Positions 16,945-26,480 of a DNA stretch of 59,137 nt are shown piece after piece (the stretch's first letter is position 1; each line of letters starts with the position of its first letter). The DNA is from Lachnospiraceae bacterium (GTDB taxonomy: Bacteria; Bacillota; Clostridia; Lachnospirales; Lachnospiraceae). The DNA is taken from positions 59,580 to 118,716 of the forward strand of contig SVFO01000010.1 of the NCBI GenBank assembly GCA_015056795.1, in the 5' to 3' direction. The translations under genes and the position numbers were made by a program. The notes below the pieces were generated by a model that saw only the letters and a list, made by a program, of their open reading frames with translations, was not told the origin of the DNA and ran no database searches.

Positions 16945-18321
16945 ATGAATACGCCTTGGAAAGCTTTCAGTAATTATCTTAAAGACAATGCAAAGGATCC
17001 CTCGCGGGAACGATATCTTGAAACCAATCACCAAACACCTCATGGTCCCATTGTTGCAGGTGCCCTTGGCGTGCTTGTCTTCGTGGTCTATTACAAGATT
17101 GCCTACGCCTACTGCACGACAGCGGGACTGGTGGACATGAAAACTCATGCTGAATTTGCCCAAAACTTCTATCTGAACCCAGAGGAATTTTTCAAGACCT
17201 GGCTCAAGGTTCCGCACATGCTGTGGCATCTTGTGGTAAAAGCATTTGAGTCGCGCGCAGGTCTTCCTCTTTGGGATGCTGCTTCGTTTACCTTTGCACT
17301 CTTTGGATTGTTTGCCTATGGCGTCATGACATGGTTTCTCTTCAGTATGTTGAGAAGCCATACGGGACAAAAGAGATTAGCATTTGCCGCTCTCGGCGGC
17401 ATGGCTTTGTCCTTCGTTGGCCCCTTAATCATGGCATGGTTCTCCGACGGATACCTTGGCTCATTTACGCCCAATCCATTGCACAATCCCACACATATTG
17501 CATCGAAGGGATTTGGCATGCTTGCCATGATGGCGGGCATCGACGTCATTCGTGGCTACCGAAAGGAAAGTCCCGTCTTCTTTCGAAAGCACCCTTATCT
17601 TTGCTTTAGCCTCTTTGCCCTTCTGTCCGTGTTAGCAAAGCCAACCTTTTTATACATGCTGCTGCCTGCTGGCATCCTACTCATCCTCATTGATTTGATC
17701 AGTGCCTTTACAGGACTGTATCGACCTACCGCTAGCACAAAAGAAAATGGAACGAAAAAGGCACAGATCAAGGGTCAGCTGGAACGGCGTCAAAGGCTGA
17801 TTGCCGTCTGGGGCGCTGCATGGAGACTGGCACTGGCATCCCTACCTGCCTGCGCTTATATTTTGACGGAATACATTGCCCTCTTCTTCTGGGGCACGGA
17901 GCAAGGCACCTCCGTTGTCGTAACAAAACCTTTAGAGGTTTGGCATTTTTATACCTGGGACGTTCCCACTTCGATTCTCCTTGGCATGCTCTTCCCGATC
18001 TGGATGCTTCTGACGAATCTTGGATATTTTTATAAGTCCGCTGAGGGGCGTCTTTCCGTTTTGGGCTATGCCTTTGGCGTCCTGGAATTTTCCATCCTTG
18101 CAGAGTCAGGAAGCCGAAAGGATGCCGGGAACTTCTCATGGTGCATGATGGCAGGCATGACAATTTTCTATGCCGTTGCCGTTTATCGCCTGATGCTCTC
18201 CACCCTGCAGGAAAGGACGGGGAAAGCACATTCCGCTTACCTTGTCATCAGCTGGTTTTTGCTCTTCCTGCATGTTTATTCTGGCCTGTCCCTTTATGAA
18301 GTATTTGCAGGAATATTATAG
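16945..18321 (+). CDS. Polytopic membrane protein of unknown function
   Basis: A 458-residue protein with about ten hydrophobic segments and one charged cytoplasmic loop near residue 265-285 (KENGTKKAQIKGQLERRQR). The pattern of a large loop after the first helix (residues 50-100), with HNPTHIASKGFGMLAMM further on, recalls GT-C-like polytopic enzymes, but I see no diagnostic motif and do not assign a function. The start at 16945 has AAGG 6 nt upstream; an ATG at 16927 is less well placed. It ends at a clear terminator. Confidence 0.8.
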   Translation: MNTPWKAFSNYLKDNAKDPSRERYLETNHQTPHGPIVAGALGVLVFVVYYKIAYAYCTTAGLVDMKTHAEFAQNFYLNPEEFFKTWLKVPHMLWHLVVKAFESRAGLPLWDAASFTFALFGLFAYGVMTWFLFSMLRSHTGQKRLAFAALGGMALSFVGPLIMAWFSDGYLGSFTPNPLHNPTHIASKGFGMLAMMAGIDVIRGYRKESPVFFRKHPYLCFSLFALLSVLAKPTFLYMLLPAGILLILIDLISAFTGLYRPTASTKENGTKKAQIKGQLERRQRLIAVWGAAWRLALASLPACAYILTEYIALFFWGTEQGTSVVVTKPLEVWHFYTWDVPTSILLGMLFPIWMLLTNLGYFYKSAEGRLSVLGYAFGVLEFSILAESGSRKDAGNFSWCMMAGMTIFYAVAVYRLMLSTLQERTGKAHSAYLVISWFLLFLHVYSGLSLYEVFAGIL

Positions 18322-18334
18322 TTTCGAATCACTC

Positions 18335-18386
18335 GCTTCATACTACATGTGTAGCTGCTAACTACCATGTAGCATGAAGCTTTTTT
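18335..18386 (+). terminator. Intrinsic terminator
   Basis: GCTTCATACTACATG (18335-18349) pairs with CATGTAGCATGAAGC (18366-18380) with one mismatch, followed by T6. It separates the membrane protein gene from the GntR operon. Confidence 0.85.
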
Positions 18387-18465
18387 CATCTATTCCTTAT
18401 CTATCAAATCTACTCATCAAGGTTAGACACACTTGCTACATTTTCAAAATCCAAATTTCTCCCTC

Positions 18466-18520
18466 TTGACAAACAGGATCACTAGCTGTATTATGAGTGT
18501 ACTAAGCAACTTAATACACT
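18466..18520 (+). promoter_or_regulatory. Promoter and YtrA-type operator of the GntR-ABC operon
   Basis: TTGACA (18466-18471), a 17-bp spacer and TATTAT (18489-18494). Immediately after lies AGTGTA-N13-TACACT (18496-18520), whose 13-bp centre is itself palindromic (TAAG..CTTA). This matches the operator described for Bacillus YtrA. Binding over the start region would block transcription, so the operon is probably autorepressed. Confidence 0.85.
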
Positions 18521-18528
18521 TAACTTCC

Positions 18529-18588
18529 GTTGTCAGAAATTCTGTTTTATAATCAATGGCACTTTGTGAATGGAATTTCTGAGACAAC
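18529..18588 (+). promoter_or_regulatory. Leader hairpin before the GntR gene
   Basis: GTTGTCAGAAATTC (18529-18542) can pair with GAATTTCTGAGACAAC (18573-18588) with a 2-nt bulge. It lies between operator and ribosome site, with no U-run. Confidence 0.45.
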
Positions 18589-18603
18589 AGATTGAGAGGC
18601 GTT

Positions 18604-19050
18604 ATGATTGTCATAGATTATCGAGACAAAAGACCTTTATACGAACAGATCACGGAGAAGCTCTCGCAGCTGATTATTTGCGGTGCTTTGGAATCCAATT
18701 CCAAGCTCCCCTCCGTCCGATCCCTTGCCATGGAGCTGTCCATCAATCCCAACACGATCCAGCGGGCTTACATGCAGCTTGAGCAGGATGGCTACATCTA
18801 CACCGTTGTGGGGCGCGGGAATTACGTAACGGATCGCAGCGAATGGCAGAAGGGCTATCAAAGCGTTGCCAGACAGGAGCTAGAGGATGCTCTCACCAAG
18901 GCAAAATCCTCCGGTTTATCACTGGAGGCCGTCCTTGCCATGGCTCAGAGCTGTTATGCCAAGGACAATGCTACCGCTTCGCCCGGCGATCCGGGAAATC
19001 TGGCAAACAACGCGGTCTCACCCGCCAAGGAGGATGGACAACATGATTGA
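18604..19050 (+). CDS. GntR family regulator, YtrA subfamily
   Basis: A 148-residue regulator. The N-terminal winged helix (PLYEQITEKLSQLIICGALE, LPSVRSLAMELSINPNTIQR, YTVVGRGNYVT) is followed by a short helical dimerisation tail without an effector domain, as in YtrA. Such repressors control ABC exporters induced by cell-wall antibiotics. The ATG at 18604 has GAGAGG just upstream; a TTG at 18592 is possible. The stop overlaps the ATPase start by 8 nt. Confidence 0.92.
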   Translation: MIVIDYRDKRPLYEQITEKLSQLIICGALESNSKLPSVRSLAMELSINPNTIQRAYMQLEQDGYIYTVVGRGNYVTDRSEWQKGYQSVARQELEDALTKAKSSGLSLEAVLAMAQSCYAKDNATASPGDPGNLANNAVSPAKEDGQHD

Positions 19051-19945
19051 GATCAAGAACGTCACAAAACAATTTGATGAAATTACGGCACTAAAGAATG
19101 TTACTGCGAAGATTGAGGAAGGGCAGGTATTCGGCCTCATCGGTACAAACGGTGCAGGAAAAAGTACCCTGATGCGAACCATCAGCGGCATCTATTCTCC
19201 GGAGGAGGGCGAGGTTTTGATCGACGGTGACAAGGTCTATGAAAACCCTGCTGCCAAGTCAAAGGTCTTCTACATCTCCGATGACCAGTATTTCTTTGTA
19301 AATGGAACGCCCATGGACATGATCCGCTATTATCAGACCATGTATCCCCGCTTTGACCGGGAGCGCTTTCTAAAGCTCATGGAAACCCTGAGCTTAGATC
19401 CCAAGCGAAAGATCAATACCTTCTCCAAGGGCATGAAAAAGCAGCTTTCCGTCATGCTTGGCGTCAGCGCAGGCACAAAGTATCTGCTCTGCGATGAAAC
19501 CTTTGACGGATTGGATCCCGTCATCCGCCAAGCCATCAAGAGTCTGTTCATCAAGGAGATGGCTGACCGCGGCATGACGCCGATTATTGCATCCCACAAC
19601 CTGCGCGAGCTTGAGGACATCTGTGACCATGTCGGCCTGTTACACAAGGGCGGCATCCTCTTCTCGCAGGATCTCGATTCCATGAAGCTTGGCATCTTTA
19701 AGCTTCAATGTGTTTTGCAGTCACCAGAGCAGCTGGATCGGATTGGAGAGCAGTTCCCCATCCTGAAAAAGGAGCAGTCCGGCATGCTACTGACGCTTAC
19801 CCTGCGCGGAAAGAGCTCCGATGTCACCATGCTGCAGCATGAGCTCCAACCCGTTTTCTGGGAGCTGCTCCCGCTCACCCTGGAAGAAATCTTTATCAGT
19901 GAAATGGAGGTAAAAGGCTATGACTTCACAAAGCTCTACGAATAA
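19043..19945 (+). CDS. ABC transporter ATP-binding protein
   Basis: A 300-residue ATPase with Walker A GTNGAGKST, a signature region NTFSKGMKKQLSVMLGV and Walker B YLLCDETFDGLD, then a C-terminal domain of about 90 residues. Resembles YtrB/BcrA-type ATPases. It energises the permease encoded next. AAGGAGG is 9 nt before ATG 19043. Upstream the coding frame of the repressor overlaps by 8 nt; downstream it overlaps the permease by 26 nt. Confidence 0.92.
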   Translation: MIEIKNVTKQFDEITALKNVTAKIEEGQVFGLIGTNGAGKSTLMRTISGIYSPEEGEVLIDGDKVYENPAAKSKVFYISDDQYFFVNGTPMDMIRYYQTMYPRFDRERFLKLMETLSLDPKRKINTFSKGMKKQLSVMLGVSAGTKYLLCDETFDGLDPVIRQAIKSLFIKEMADRGMTPIIASHNLRELEDICDHVGLLHKGGILFSQDLDSMKLGIFKLQCVLQSPEQLDRIGEQFPILKKEQSGMLLTLTLRGKSSDVTMLQHELQPVFWELLPLTLEEIFISEMEVKGYDFTKLYE

Positions 19946-22232
19946 TAATTCCATCTCTCTTCTCGGGCTCATGCGGGAGGATCTTCATCACAAGAACTGG
20001 ATGCTGGCTCTTTCCATCCTTGGTTCCTTTCTGGCTGGCCCCGTAGCCTGCCTGTTCGTCTTTACGCAGCAGTATGCTCATCGTACATCCAACTACAAAA
20101 TCATTGGAGATCAGGTGTATAATTTCAATAATGATTTTCTTATGACTCTGTCAGAGCTCCACTTAATGCGCCTAGACATTTGCAAACAGTATTTATTATC
20201 TTATCACATGGTACTCATGGCAATTATCGCTTGTGTCGGTGCGGCAATCGTTGCCCTCTTTGGATTCCGCTATCTCTTTCATAAACAGATGGTGGACCTG
20301 TATCACAGCGCTCCCGTCTCCAGAGGAAAGCTCTTCCTGGCATTTTGGTTGAATGGATTGCTCATTTGGTTTGTGCCTGCCCTTGTCAGCGCTCTAATCG
20401 TATTCGTGGTAATCTCCATCTACATGAAGGGTGTCTTCCTTGGTTCGATTTTCGCATACACCTTACTGTCCATGGTTCGCCTGACCCTTTGCTTCCTGAT
20501 CATCTATCATGTCTGTCTTTTAGGCGTCATGCTTTCAGGAAACCTATTCAACGCCATCATTGCAAGCTTTACCCTTGGCCTATTGGTATTTGTCATGACA
20601 GGCTCTTACATGTTGCTCCAAGACGTCTTCCATGATACGGTCTATCTCCCCGATTACATGCAGCTTTATCATCCCCTGTATGCGTTTTCACCGATGACCT
20701 CGCCCATCATTCTCATTGCGACATGCTGGTCGAAAGCAGAAACCGTTCCTACCGAAGTCTGGCACAGTTGCATCAGTATCCTTCTGATGCTGGTGAACTT
20801 CGTATTGGCCTACGTGCTTTATCAAAAAAGGCCGAGCGAGCTTTCGGAGCGCGGTCTGGAATACAAGCCTGTTCGAATCGTTTTTCGCTATTGCATCTCC
20901 GTTCTCGGCGGCATTTTGCTGGGGCTGATCTTTTTAGAAACCACGCGCAGCTACACCCGCATTGCCTGGGGCAGCTTTGGCGTCCTCTTCGGAACCGCCC
21001 TGACCTTCTGTGTCTTAAACGTGATCTACCACGTAAGCTTTAAGGAAGTGATTTCTCATAAGCTTCAATATATCATGGTTCTTGGGACTACCCTTGCCAT
21101 TGTCTTCGGCATGTACTTTGACGTAACTGGCTATGACGCCAGACTTCCCAAAAAAGAGAACATTACGGGCATTTCTCTTTACGTAAATCAATTAAACGAC
21201 CCTGACTGTCATATGGTCATGACGAAGGATGGCCTGACCGGTAAAAGCGGTTATGACGATCCATCGGAATGTATCATCAGTCATGATTCGGAGAAGATCT
21301 ATGAGCTTTTGAGCAAATGCGTTGCTGATCAAAAAAACAACCGCCCTGGCCGTTATCGTCATTTTAACGTAAAGGTTTATACAAAGTGGGGCTCCTACTA
21401 CCGCACCTATAAATTAAGTGACGAGAATCTGTCTGCCCTTGCTCCCTTTGTGGCAACCAAGGAATTTGCGGAAACCTTCTATCCCGTAAAGAGCTTAGCC
21501 TTTGGCATGCCAGAGAACATTACCATCTCTGGTGCCTATACGACGGATTCCCACATCGCAGATCAGGAGAGAATTCGTCAGCTGATGGAGGCCCTTCACC
21601 AGGACTTTGAAGAGCATCGAAGCATTTCCGACCTGCTTTCCTCCAGCAAACTTTTTAACATTAACCTACAATTTCGCACCAAAGACACAGGAATTCGTCG
21701 ATTCAATTATGACATTCCTTACTGGTATGAGCATACGATCCAGCTTGTCAGCGGCTGGTACCCCAACAAGCAATGGGATCCTAACCCCGATGAGATACTT
21801 TACTTGATGATCGGCGGAAGTCTGAATGTCTCTGAAAACGAGACAACACATGCCGCACTTTATCGCTATTTCGGCTATGACGAAAACGGAGTTGCCCTCG
21901 CTGCTCCCATCCCGAGCAGTAAGTATCAAGCCAGCTCTGTGGATAGCAGGTATATTCATTGGAACCTAACCATCCACGATACTGACTTTTTGAAGAAGCT
22001 GACTCCCTATCTCATTTGGGGATATTATAATTCCGGTCTCACCTTGGACTATGTTCCTTTAGGAATGGCAGAATTTACCACGGACAACAGAATTGATTGC
22101 TTTATCCAATCCGGTAAGCTTCCGCTTGAGCTTTTGGAAGCCATCGAGCAGTCCGTAAGTATTGGATACCTTGAAGGGAACTATGATGATATTGCGATAC
22201 CTGAAGAAGTATATGATTCCTTTTACCAATAA
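19920..22232 (+). CDS. ABC transporter permease with large extracellular domain
   Basis: A 770-residue permease: membrane helices in residues about 25-405 and a roughly 360-residue C-terminal domain with little hydrophobicity, probably extracellular. The layout matches the DUF6449-type permeases found with YtrA-like repressors. Typical ABC-2 permeases are half this size. GGAGG lies 9 nt before the start. The substrate is unknown; the context suggests peptide-antibiotic response. Confidence 0.85.
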   Translation: MTSQSSTNNNSISLLGLMREDLHHKNWMLALSILGSFLAGPVACLFVFTQQYAHRTSNYKIIGDQVYNFNNDFLMTLSELHLMRLDICKQYLLSYHMVLMAIIACVGAAIVALFGFRYLFHKQMVDLYHSAPVSRGKLFLAFWLNGLLIWFVPALVSALIVFVVISIYMKGVFLGSIFAYTLLSMVRLTLCFLIIYHVCLLGVMLSGNLFNAIIASFTLGLLVFVMTGSYMLLQDVFHDTVYLPDYMQLYHPLYAFSPMTSPIILIATCWSKAETVPTEVWHSCISILLMLVNFVLAYVLYQKRPSELSERGLEYKPVRIVFRYCISVLGGILLGLIFLETTRSYTRIAWGSFGVLFGTALTFCVLNVIYHVSFKEVISHKLQYIMVLGTTLAIVFGMYFDVTGYDARLPKKENITGISLYVNQLNDPDCHMVMTKDGLTGKSGYDDPSECIISHDSEKIYELLSKCVADQKNNRPGRYRHFNVKVYTKWGSYYRTYKLSDENLSALAPFVATKEFAETFYPVKSLAFGMPENITISGAYTTDSHIADQERIRQLMEALHQDFEEHRSISDLLSSSKLFNINLQFRTKDTGIRRFNYDIPYWYEHTIQLVSGWYPNKQWDPNPDEILYLMIGGSLNVSENETTHAALYRYFGYDENGVALAAPIPSSKYQASSVDSRYIHWNLTIHDTDFLKKLTPYLIWGYYNSGLTLDYVPLGMAEFTTDNRIDCFIQSGKLPLELLEAIEQSVSIGYLEGNYDDIAIPEEVYDSFYQ

Positions 22233-22249
22233 TACTAGGAGGCTTTTCC

Positions 22250-23836
22250 ATGCAACTTTCTACCTTGCTCTCGCTGGCGATCACCTTCGCCAGCGCGGGC
22301 ATTGTCCTAGTCCTAATACTACTGGCAATTTACCTGCTATGCTATCGTTTCATATATCAGAAAAAACTGGGCGGCCAAAAGAAGCTTCCCGTGCGCCGCA
22401 TTCTATGGTGGTGCGTCTTTCTCTGCTACTGCTTCGTCGTCCTGTCTGCAACGATCTTCATGCGATTTCCTGATGAAGCATCATCTCGTGTTTATTCCCT
22501 GTTTTATTCCTACCGCGAGGCATGGATTACGGGCTCGGCCAGCTCTTGGCGTAACATCATCCTAAACTTTTTCATGTTCCTGCCCTTTGGATTTCTACTT
22601 CCCCTCGGCTGGGAGAAAATGCAACAGGGCTGGCGCATTTTCCTTGCTGGCTTTGGTTTTTCCCTGATGATCGAATGCCTGCAGCTTGTGACGCGCCGCG
22701 GCATGTTTGAGCCAGACGATCTCCTTGGAAACACGGTCGGAGCATTGATTGGTTATGGATGCTTTCTCCTGTTGGATGATTTCATCAGAGGAATTCGCAA
22801 AAAGGCACAAAAAAAGCCCCGCCATGGGCTAAAAAAAGTCCTAGTGGCGCAGCTTCCACTCCTTGCAACGGTGCTTACCTTTCTTATCATTTTCATAAAG
22901 TATCAAAACATGGAGCTGGGCGTGCATCCAGATCAGCCCTTGGATCGGCCAAATAAGAAGACGCTGAAGGTATCTACTTCCTTGTCCTTCTCCTCGGAAT
23001 CTGACATGGTTTTACAGGACTATCTTTATGCCAATTCCAGAAGCGTGACTATGCCAACGCAGGATATAGCATCTGCAACGGATCTGATTTATGACAGCAC
23101 CTCGTCTCAAGCTTCTTCCGACAAAAAAGAATGCATGGTTTGGAAATCAAAGCAGTATTCGCTTGAACAGGCAACAGAAAAGGTCAGCAATTTCTTTTCT
23201 ATGCTTGACACAACCCTTCAGCCGAAAAATATACGCTCCTATGACAGGGAAGCATTCTTTTACTCCGAGAATCATAAGTACACTCTTGTTTTCTCCTATA
23301 ACGGCGGAGCCTATTATCTGACAGACGATCAGCTTCTTTTTCCTGAGGGAGCAGCTGCGCCAGAACCCGTAACGGGCGCTTGTATGGAGGAACTCCTGTC
23401 GGCACTGCAAAAATATGACATTTCATTTTCTGAAGCAGCCCTGAAGGATACAGTTACCTTTACTGAACGTCGGAATGGTTGGTATCGCTTCGATTTCAAG
23501 CCTGCGGAGACGGAAGCAGGACTTCTTTTCGGATTCCTGGAATGCTGCTATTACAGAGATGCCGGTATCGGCGTATTAAATTATCACCTACAAGAAGGGA
23601 CGCCTTATAAGACTTTTCCCATCCTTAGTGCGGAGGAAGCTTACGGGAAAATCAAGGCAGGCAACTTTCAATATTATGACGACACCTCGTCCACTGCTTC
23701 GCCCTTGAACATAAGCGTTACAGATTGCGCCCTCACCTATGTCACTGACACCAAAGGCTTTCTGCAGCCAACCTATGAATTTTCCTGCATCATCAACGAC
23801 AAAAAAACAACCATAAGAATCCCCGCCCTGAAATAA
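22250..23836 (+). CDS. VanZ-like membrane protein with C-terminal extracytoplasmic domain
   Basis: A 528-residue protein. Residues 1-190 form a VanZ-like membrane domain: FMRFPDE, the NIILNFFMFLPFGFLLPLGW signature, IECLQLVTRRGMFEPDDLLG NTVGALIGY. A further membrane helix at about 200-220 leads to about 300 residues with no recognised family. VanZ-domain proteins give low-level teicoplanin resistance in enterococci. Most VanZ proteins end after the membrane part, so the long tail is unusual. TAGGAGG precedes the start, 17 nt after the permease stop, so it belongs to the same operon. Confidence 0.85.
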   Translation: MQLSTLLSLAITFASAGIVLVLILLAIYLLCYRFIYQKKLGGQKKLPVRRILWWCVFLCYCFVVLSATIFMRFPDEASSRVYSLFYSYREAWITGSASSWRNIILNFFMFLPFGFLLPLGWEKMQQGWRIFLAGFGFSLMIECLQLVTRRGMFEPDDLLGNTVGALIGYGCFLLLDDFIRGIRKKAQKKPRHGLKKVLVAQLPLLATVLTFLIIFIKYQNMELGVHPDQPLDRPNKKTLKVSTSLSFSSESDMVLQDYLYANSRSVTMPTQDIASATDLIYDSTSSQASSDKKECMVWKSKQYSLEQATEKVSNFFSMLDTTLQPKNIRSYDREAFFYSENHKYTLVFSYNGGAYYLTDDQLLFPEGAAAPEPVTGACMEELLSALQKYDISFSEAALKDTVTFTERRNGWYRFDFKPAETEAGLLFGFLECCYYRDAGIGVLNYHLQEGTPYKTFPILSAEEAYGKIKAGNFQYYDDTSSTASPLNISVTDCALTYVTDTKGFLQPTYEFSCIINDKKTTIRIPALK

Positions 23837-23852
23837 AGGCGGGGATTTTTTT
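23821..23852 (+). terminator. Terminator of the GntR-ABC-VanZ operon
   Basis: CCCCGCC (23821-23827) pairs with GGCGGGG (23838-23844), followed by a T-run. The VanZ-gene stop codon lies in the loop. Confidence 0.9.
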
Positions 23853-24591
23853 ACACCAGGCCATAGCGGTCTTTGAGGATTCGAGGGAGCTCCCTCACGC
23901 AAAGTTCAATAAAATCAAGGTTTTGTTGCAGGGTCATGACCTTCAGTTCTTTCGTATATTGGCCAGAGACCTCCGGAAAATAAAAGCTGTTGATTTCGTT
24001 TTTAGAGTCAGGCACATTTCCCTTTTGTTTGAAATTCATGTTAATGATAAATTCCTTGCTGTCCAAAAGCTCCTGCGAAGTGATAAATCCTGGTATTTCA
24101 TAGGGCTCCTTGATACGCAAGGTTTCCGGCATGGGGTAATGGAAGGCATAGGTTCTGACAAGCTCCAAATCTACCAGATACACGTCCTTCGTAAACAGGC
24201 GAAAAAATGCCTCATCCGTTGGTTCCTTCCCCTGCGCAACCAGCTGATCTACAAAACCATCCCTGAAATGCAAAAGATACAATTCATCCACCAGCATATG
24301 CGTTAAGTACCCGAAGTAGATTTCATGATGTGGGTCGGGCTTTTCCACAAGTGTATGATAAAACGCATTCAGCCTCTCCAAATAGGCATGAAAATTCTCC
24401 GGAATGCGCAGCTCGTGCAATCGAATTCCGTCCTTAAAATGCGTATGTCTCTTCATCTCGCGTTCATAATTTTTCCGATTCATGATCGCATCCGGGGCCA
24501 AGTTCCCACAATAAAAAAATCCCGGATTCTTTATGTGAAGCGTTTCCAGTAAACGATCCGCTATCACTAAATGCATTACTGTTCCAGCCAT
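23851..24591 (-). CDS. Zinc-dependent phospholipase C family protein
   Basis: A 246-residue cytoplasmic protein of the Zn_dep_PLPC family. Visible family features are AGTVMHLVIADRLL at the N-terminus, GNLAPDAIM, MKRHTHFKDG and the YFGYLTHMLVDELYLLHFR helix with His and Asp ligands. Actual enzymatic activity is unproven for most such bacterial proteins, and no signal peptide is present. The ATG at 24591 has AGAGGAG 6 nt upstream; an ATG at 24597 would leave no spacing. Convergent with the VanZ gene. Confidence 0.82.
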   Translation of the reverse strand: MAGTVMHLVIADRLLETLHIKNPGFFYCGNLAPDAIMNRKNYEREMKRHTHFKDGIRLHELRIPENFHAYLERLNAFYHTLVEKPDPHHEIYFGYLTHMLVDELYLLHFRDGFVDQLVAQGKEPTDEAFFRLFTKDVYLVDLELVRTYAFHYPMPETLRIKEPYEIPGFITSQELLDSKEFIINMNFKQKGNVPDSKNEINSFYFPEVSGQYTKELKVMTLQQNLDFIELCVRELPRILKDRYGLV

Positions 24592-24752
24592 TGACATCTC
24601 CTCTGATCTCTAACAACCTCTATATCCAGCATTTGTCTTCTTACTGTTACTTCTTATTCAGCATAACTATAAGCGTTCACTTTTACAACCGTAAAACCGC
24701 GAAAATACTTTCTATGCAATCACATATCTCTTTTGTTTAGGCAGGGACCCTT

Positions 24753-25799
24753 TCATGATAAAAATTTTTGAAACATGCGGCACATTCTCCCGTCCAAAAT
24801 CACTTCACTTGTCTCTCGAAACCCCAGCCTTCTCAGCAACCCCACAGACGCAGTATTCCCAGCCTCCGCAAAGGCAATCACCTCAGGAAGCTCCTGCCCT
24901 CTGGCATATTCCAAAATTGCCTCACAAGCCTCCAGCGCATACCCTTGTCCGCGCCAGGGCTCACCAATGACAAAGCCTAGTTCGGGAGCGTCATAGCCCT
25001 CTCGCACGGTCAAGCCCGCGCGCCCTATCACTGCTAAGTCATCCTCTACATTCTCGTCCTTACTATCGTCCGCATTCTTCCGCATAGGATCGGACATATT
25101 CTTATCATCCTTTTCAGCCTTAAGGCAAATGGTCCAAATGCCATATTCCAAAAGAGAATAGACATGCTTTGCATAATCCTCCAGCCATGCCTCAAAGGCA
25201 TCCGCATCCTTCGGAAGGTCTTCCATGAATTCCTTAACGGCTGGATCCTTGTAAATTTCATAAAACGCCTTTGCATCCCGTGGAATCGTTTCCCTGATCA
25301 CGCATCTCTTCGTCCTCGCGATCTCCCACGGAATCCCCGCTTGCCTTCGATACACCTTCTCCAAATATTCCGGTTCCACTTCCGTCAGTTCACTCACCAA
25401 AAAAGGGACTCCGTCAAAGCTTTGGAGTTCTGAATTCCTCTCCCGCAAAACTCCCATGACCGGCAAGCCCTTTCGAGCATATGCCCATGCACGCTTCGCG
25501 TCATCCGTGATCCATAAACATGCCTGTTTCTTCTGCCCACCGCATCCTTCGGCTTCCAATTCGACAGTCTCCGCCCATGCTGAGCCCTCTGATTCTACAG
25601 CTTCCGCCCTGCTGACGTCAGTCGGATTTTTCAGATACATGGTTCTCGTCAGCACTTGGATCCCCATCTCCTTCAAAGAGGAAATCCAGACCTGCCATGA
25701 CTCGCTGCGCTCCCAGGAAGCCTCTCCGGCCGCCGGCATACAGCCTCCCTCTTGCCCTTCCTGCGTCATTTCCAAAAGAACGTACTTCAAATAAAACAT
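24753..25799 (-). CDS. GNAT acetyltransferase with N-terminal HAD-like region
   Basis: A 348-residue protein. The C-terminal 170 residues form a GNAT fold, with acetyl-CoA motif GEPWRGQGYALEA and the typical NTASVGLLRRLGF. The first 170 residues (LWITDDAKRAWAYARKGLPV, QSFDGVPFLVSEL) look like a HAD-like domain often fused to GNATs in this bacterial family. An acidic insert (KDDKNMSDPMRKNADDSKDE) interrupts the GNAT domain. Start 25799 is chosen because the longer frame would run through the divergent cyclophilin promoter and gene. Confidence 0.8.
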   Translation of the reverse strand: MFYLKYVLLEMTQEGQEGGCMPAAGEASWERSESWQVWISSLKEMGIQVLTRTMYLKNPTDVSRAEAVESEGSAWAETVELEAEGCGGQKKQACLWITDDAKRAWAYARKGLPVMGVLRERNSELQSFDGVPFLVSELTEVEPEYLEKVYRRQAGIPWEIARTKRCVIRETIPRDAKAFYEIYKDPAVKEFMEDLPKDADAFEAWLEDYAKHVYSLLEYGIWTICLKAEKDDKNMSDPMRKNADDSKDENVEDDLAVIGRAGLTVREGYDAPELGFVIGEPWRGQGYALEACEAILEYARGQELPEVIAFAEAGNTASVGLLRRLGFRETSEVILDGRMCRMFQKFLS

Positions 25800-25935
25800 T
25801 TCCCTTGTCCTTTCCTCTTTACGGAAATCAAGTTTTAGGCTAGAATAAGTATAACTGTTTTGCAATGCAAAGCAAATAAAATTTTTGAAAAAAATAAAAG
25901 AATTCTGATATGAATTCAAGAAAGAGAGGAATCCC

Positions 25936-26463
25936 ATGTCAAATCCCATCGTAACCTTTACCATGAAGGATGGCTCCGTTTTCAAGGCAGAGCTCTATCC
26001 TGAAATTGCACCCAACACCGTTCATAACTTCATCAGCTTAGTAAGCAATGGATTTTATAACGGTCTGATCTTCCACCGCGTCATTCGCGGCTTTATGATT
26101 CAGGGCGGCTGTCCTGATGGCACCGGCATGGGTGGCCCCGGCTATTCCATCAAGGGGGAATTCTCCCACAATGGATTTAAGAATGATCTAAAGCACACTC
26201 CCGGCGTTCTTTCCATGGCTCGTTCCATGATGCCGAATTCCGCAGGAAGCCAGTTCTTTGTCATGCATCAGACCAGCCCTCATCTGGATGGCAAGTATGC
26301 TGCCTTTGGCAAAGTGATCGAGGGTATGGACATCGTGAACAAAATTGCCGAAACCCCTACTGATTTCCGTGATCGTCCTTTAGAGGATCAAGTGATGGAA
26401 AGCGTAACCGTTGAAACCTTCGGCGTAACCTATCCAGAGCCTGAGAAGTCTGGAAGAAGATAA
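25936..26463 (+). CDS. Cyclophilin-type peptidyl-prolyl cis-trans isomerase
   Basis: A 175-residue cytoplasmic cyclophilin. Active-site segments are FHRVIRGFMIQGG, GTGMGGPGYSIKGEF, SMARSMMPNSAGSQFFVMH and GKYAAFGKVIEGMD. It speeds up proline isomerisation during folding. GAGAGGAATCCC precedes the ATG. No signal peptide. Divergent from the GNAT gene. Confidence 0.95.
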   Translation: MSNPIVTFTMKDGSVFKAELYPEIAPNTVHNFISLVSNGFYNGLIFHRVIRGFMIQGGCPDGTGMGGPGYSIKGEFSHNGFKNDLKHTPGVLSMARSMMPNSAGSQFFVMHQTSPHLDGKYAAFGKVIEGMDIVNKIAETPTDFRDRPLEDQVMESVTVETFGVTYPEPEKSGRR

Positions 26464-26480
26464 TTCTCAAAATCTTTCGC

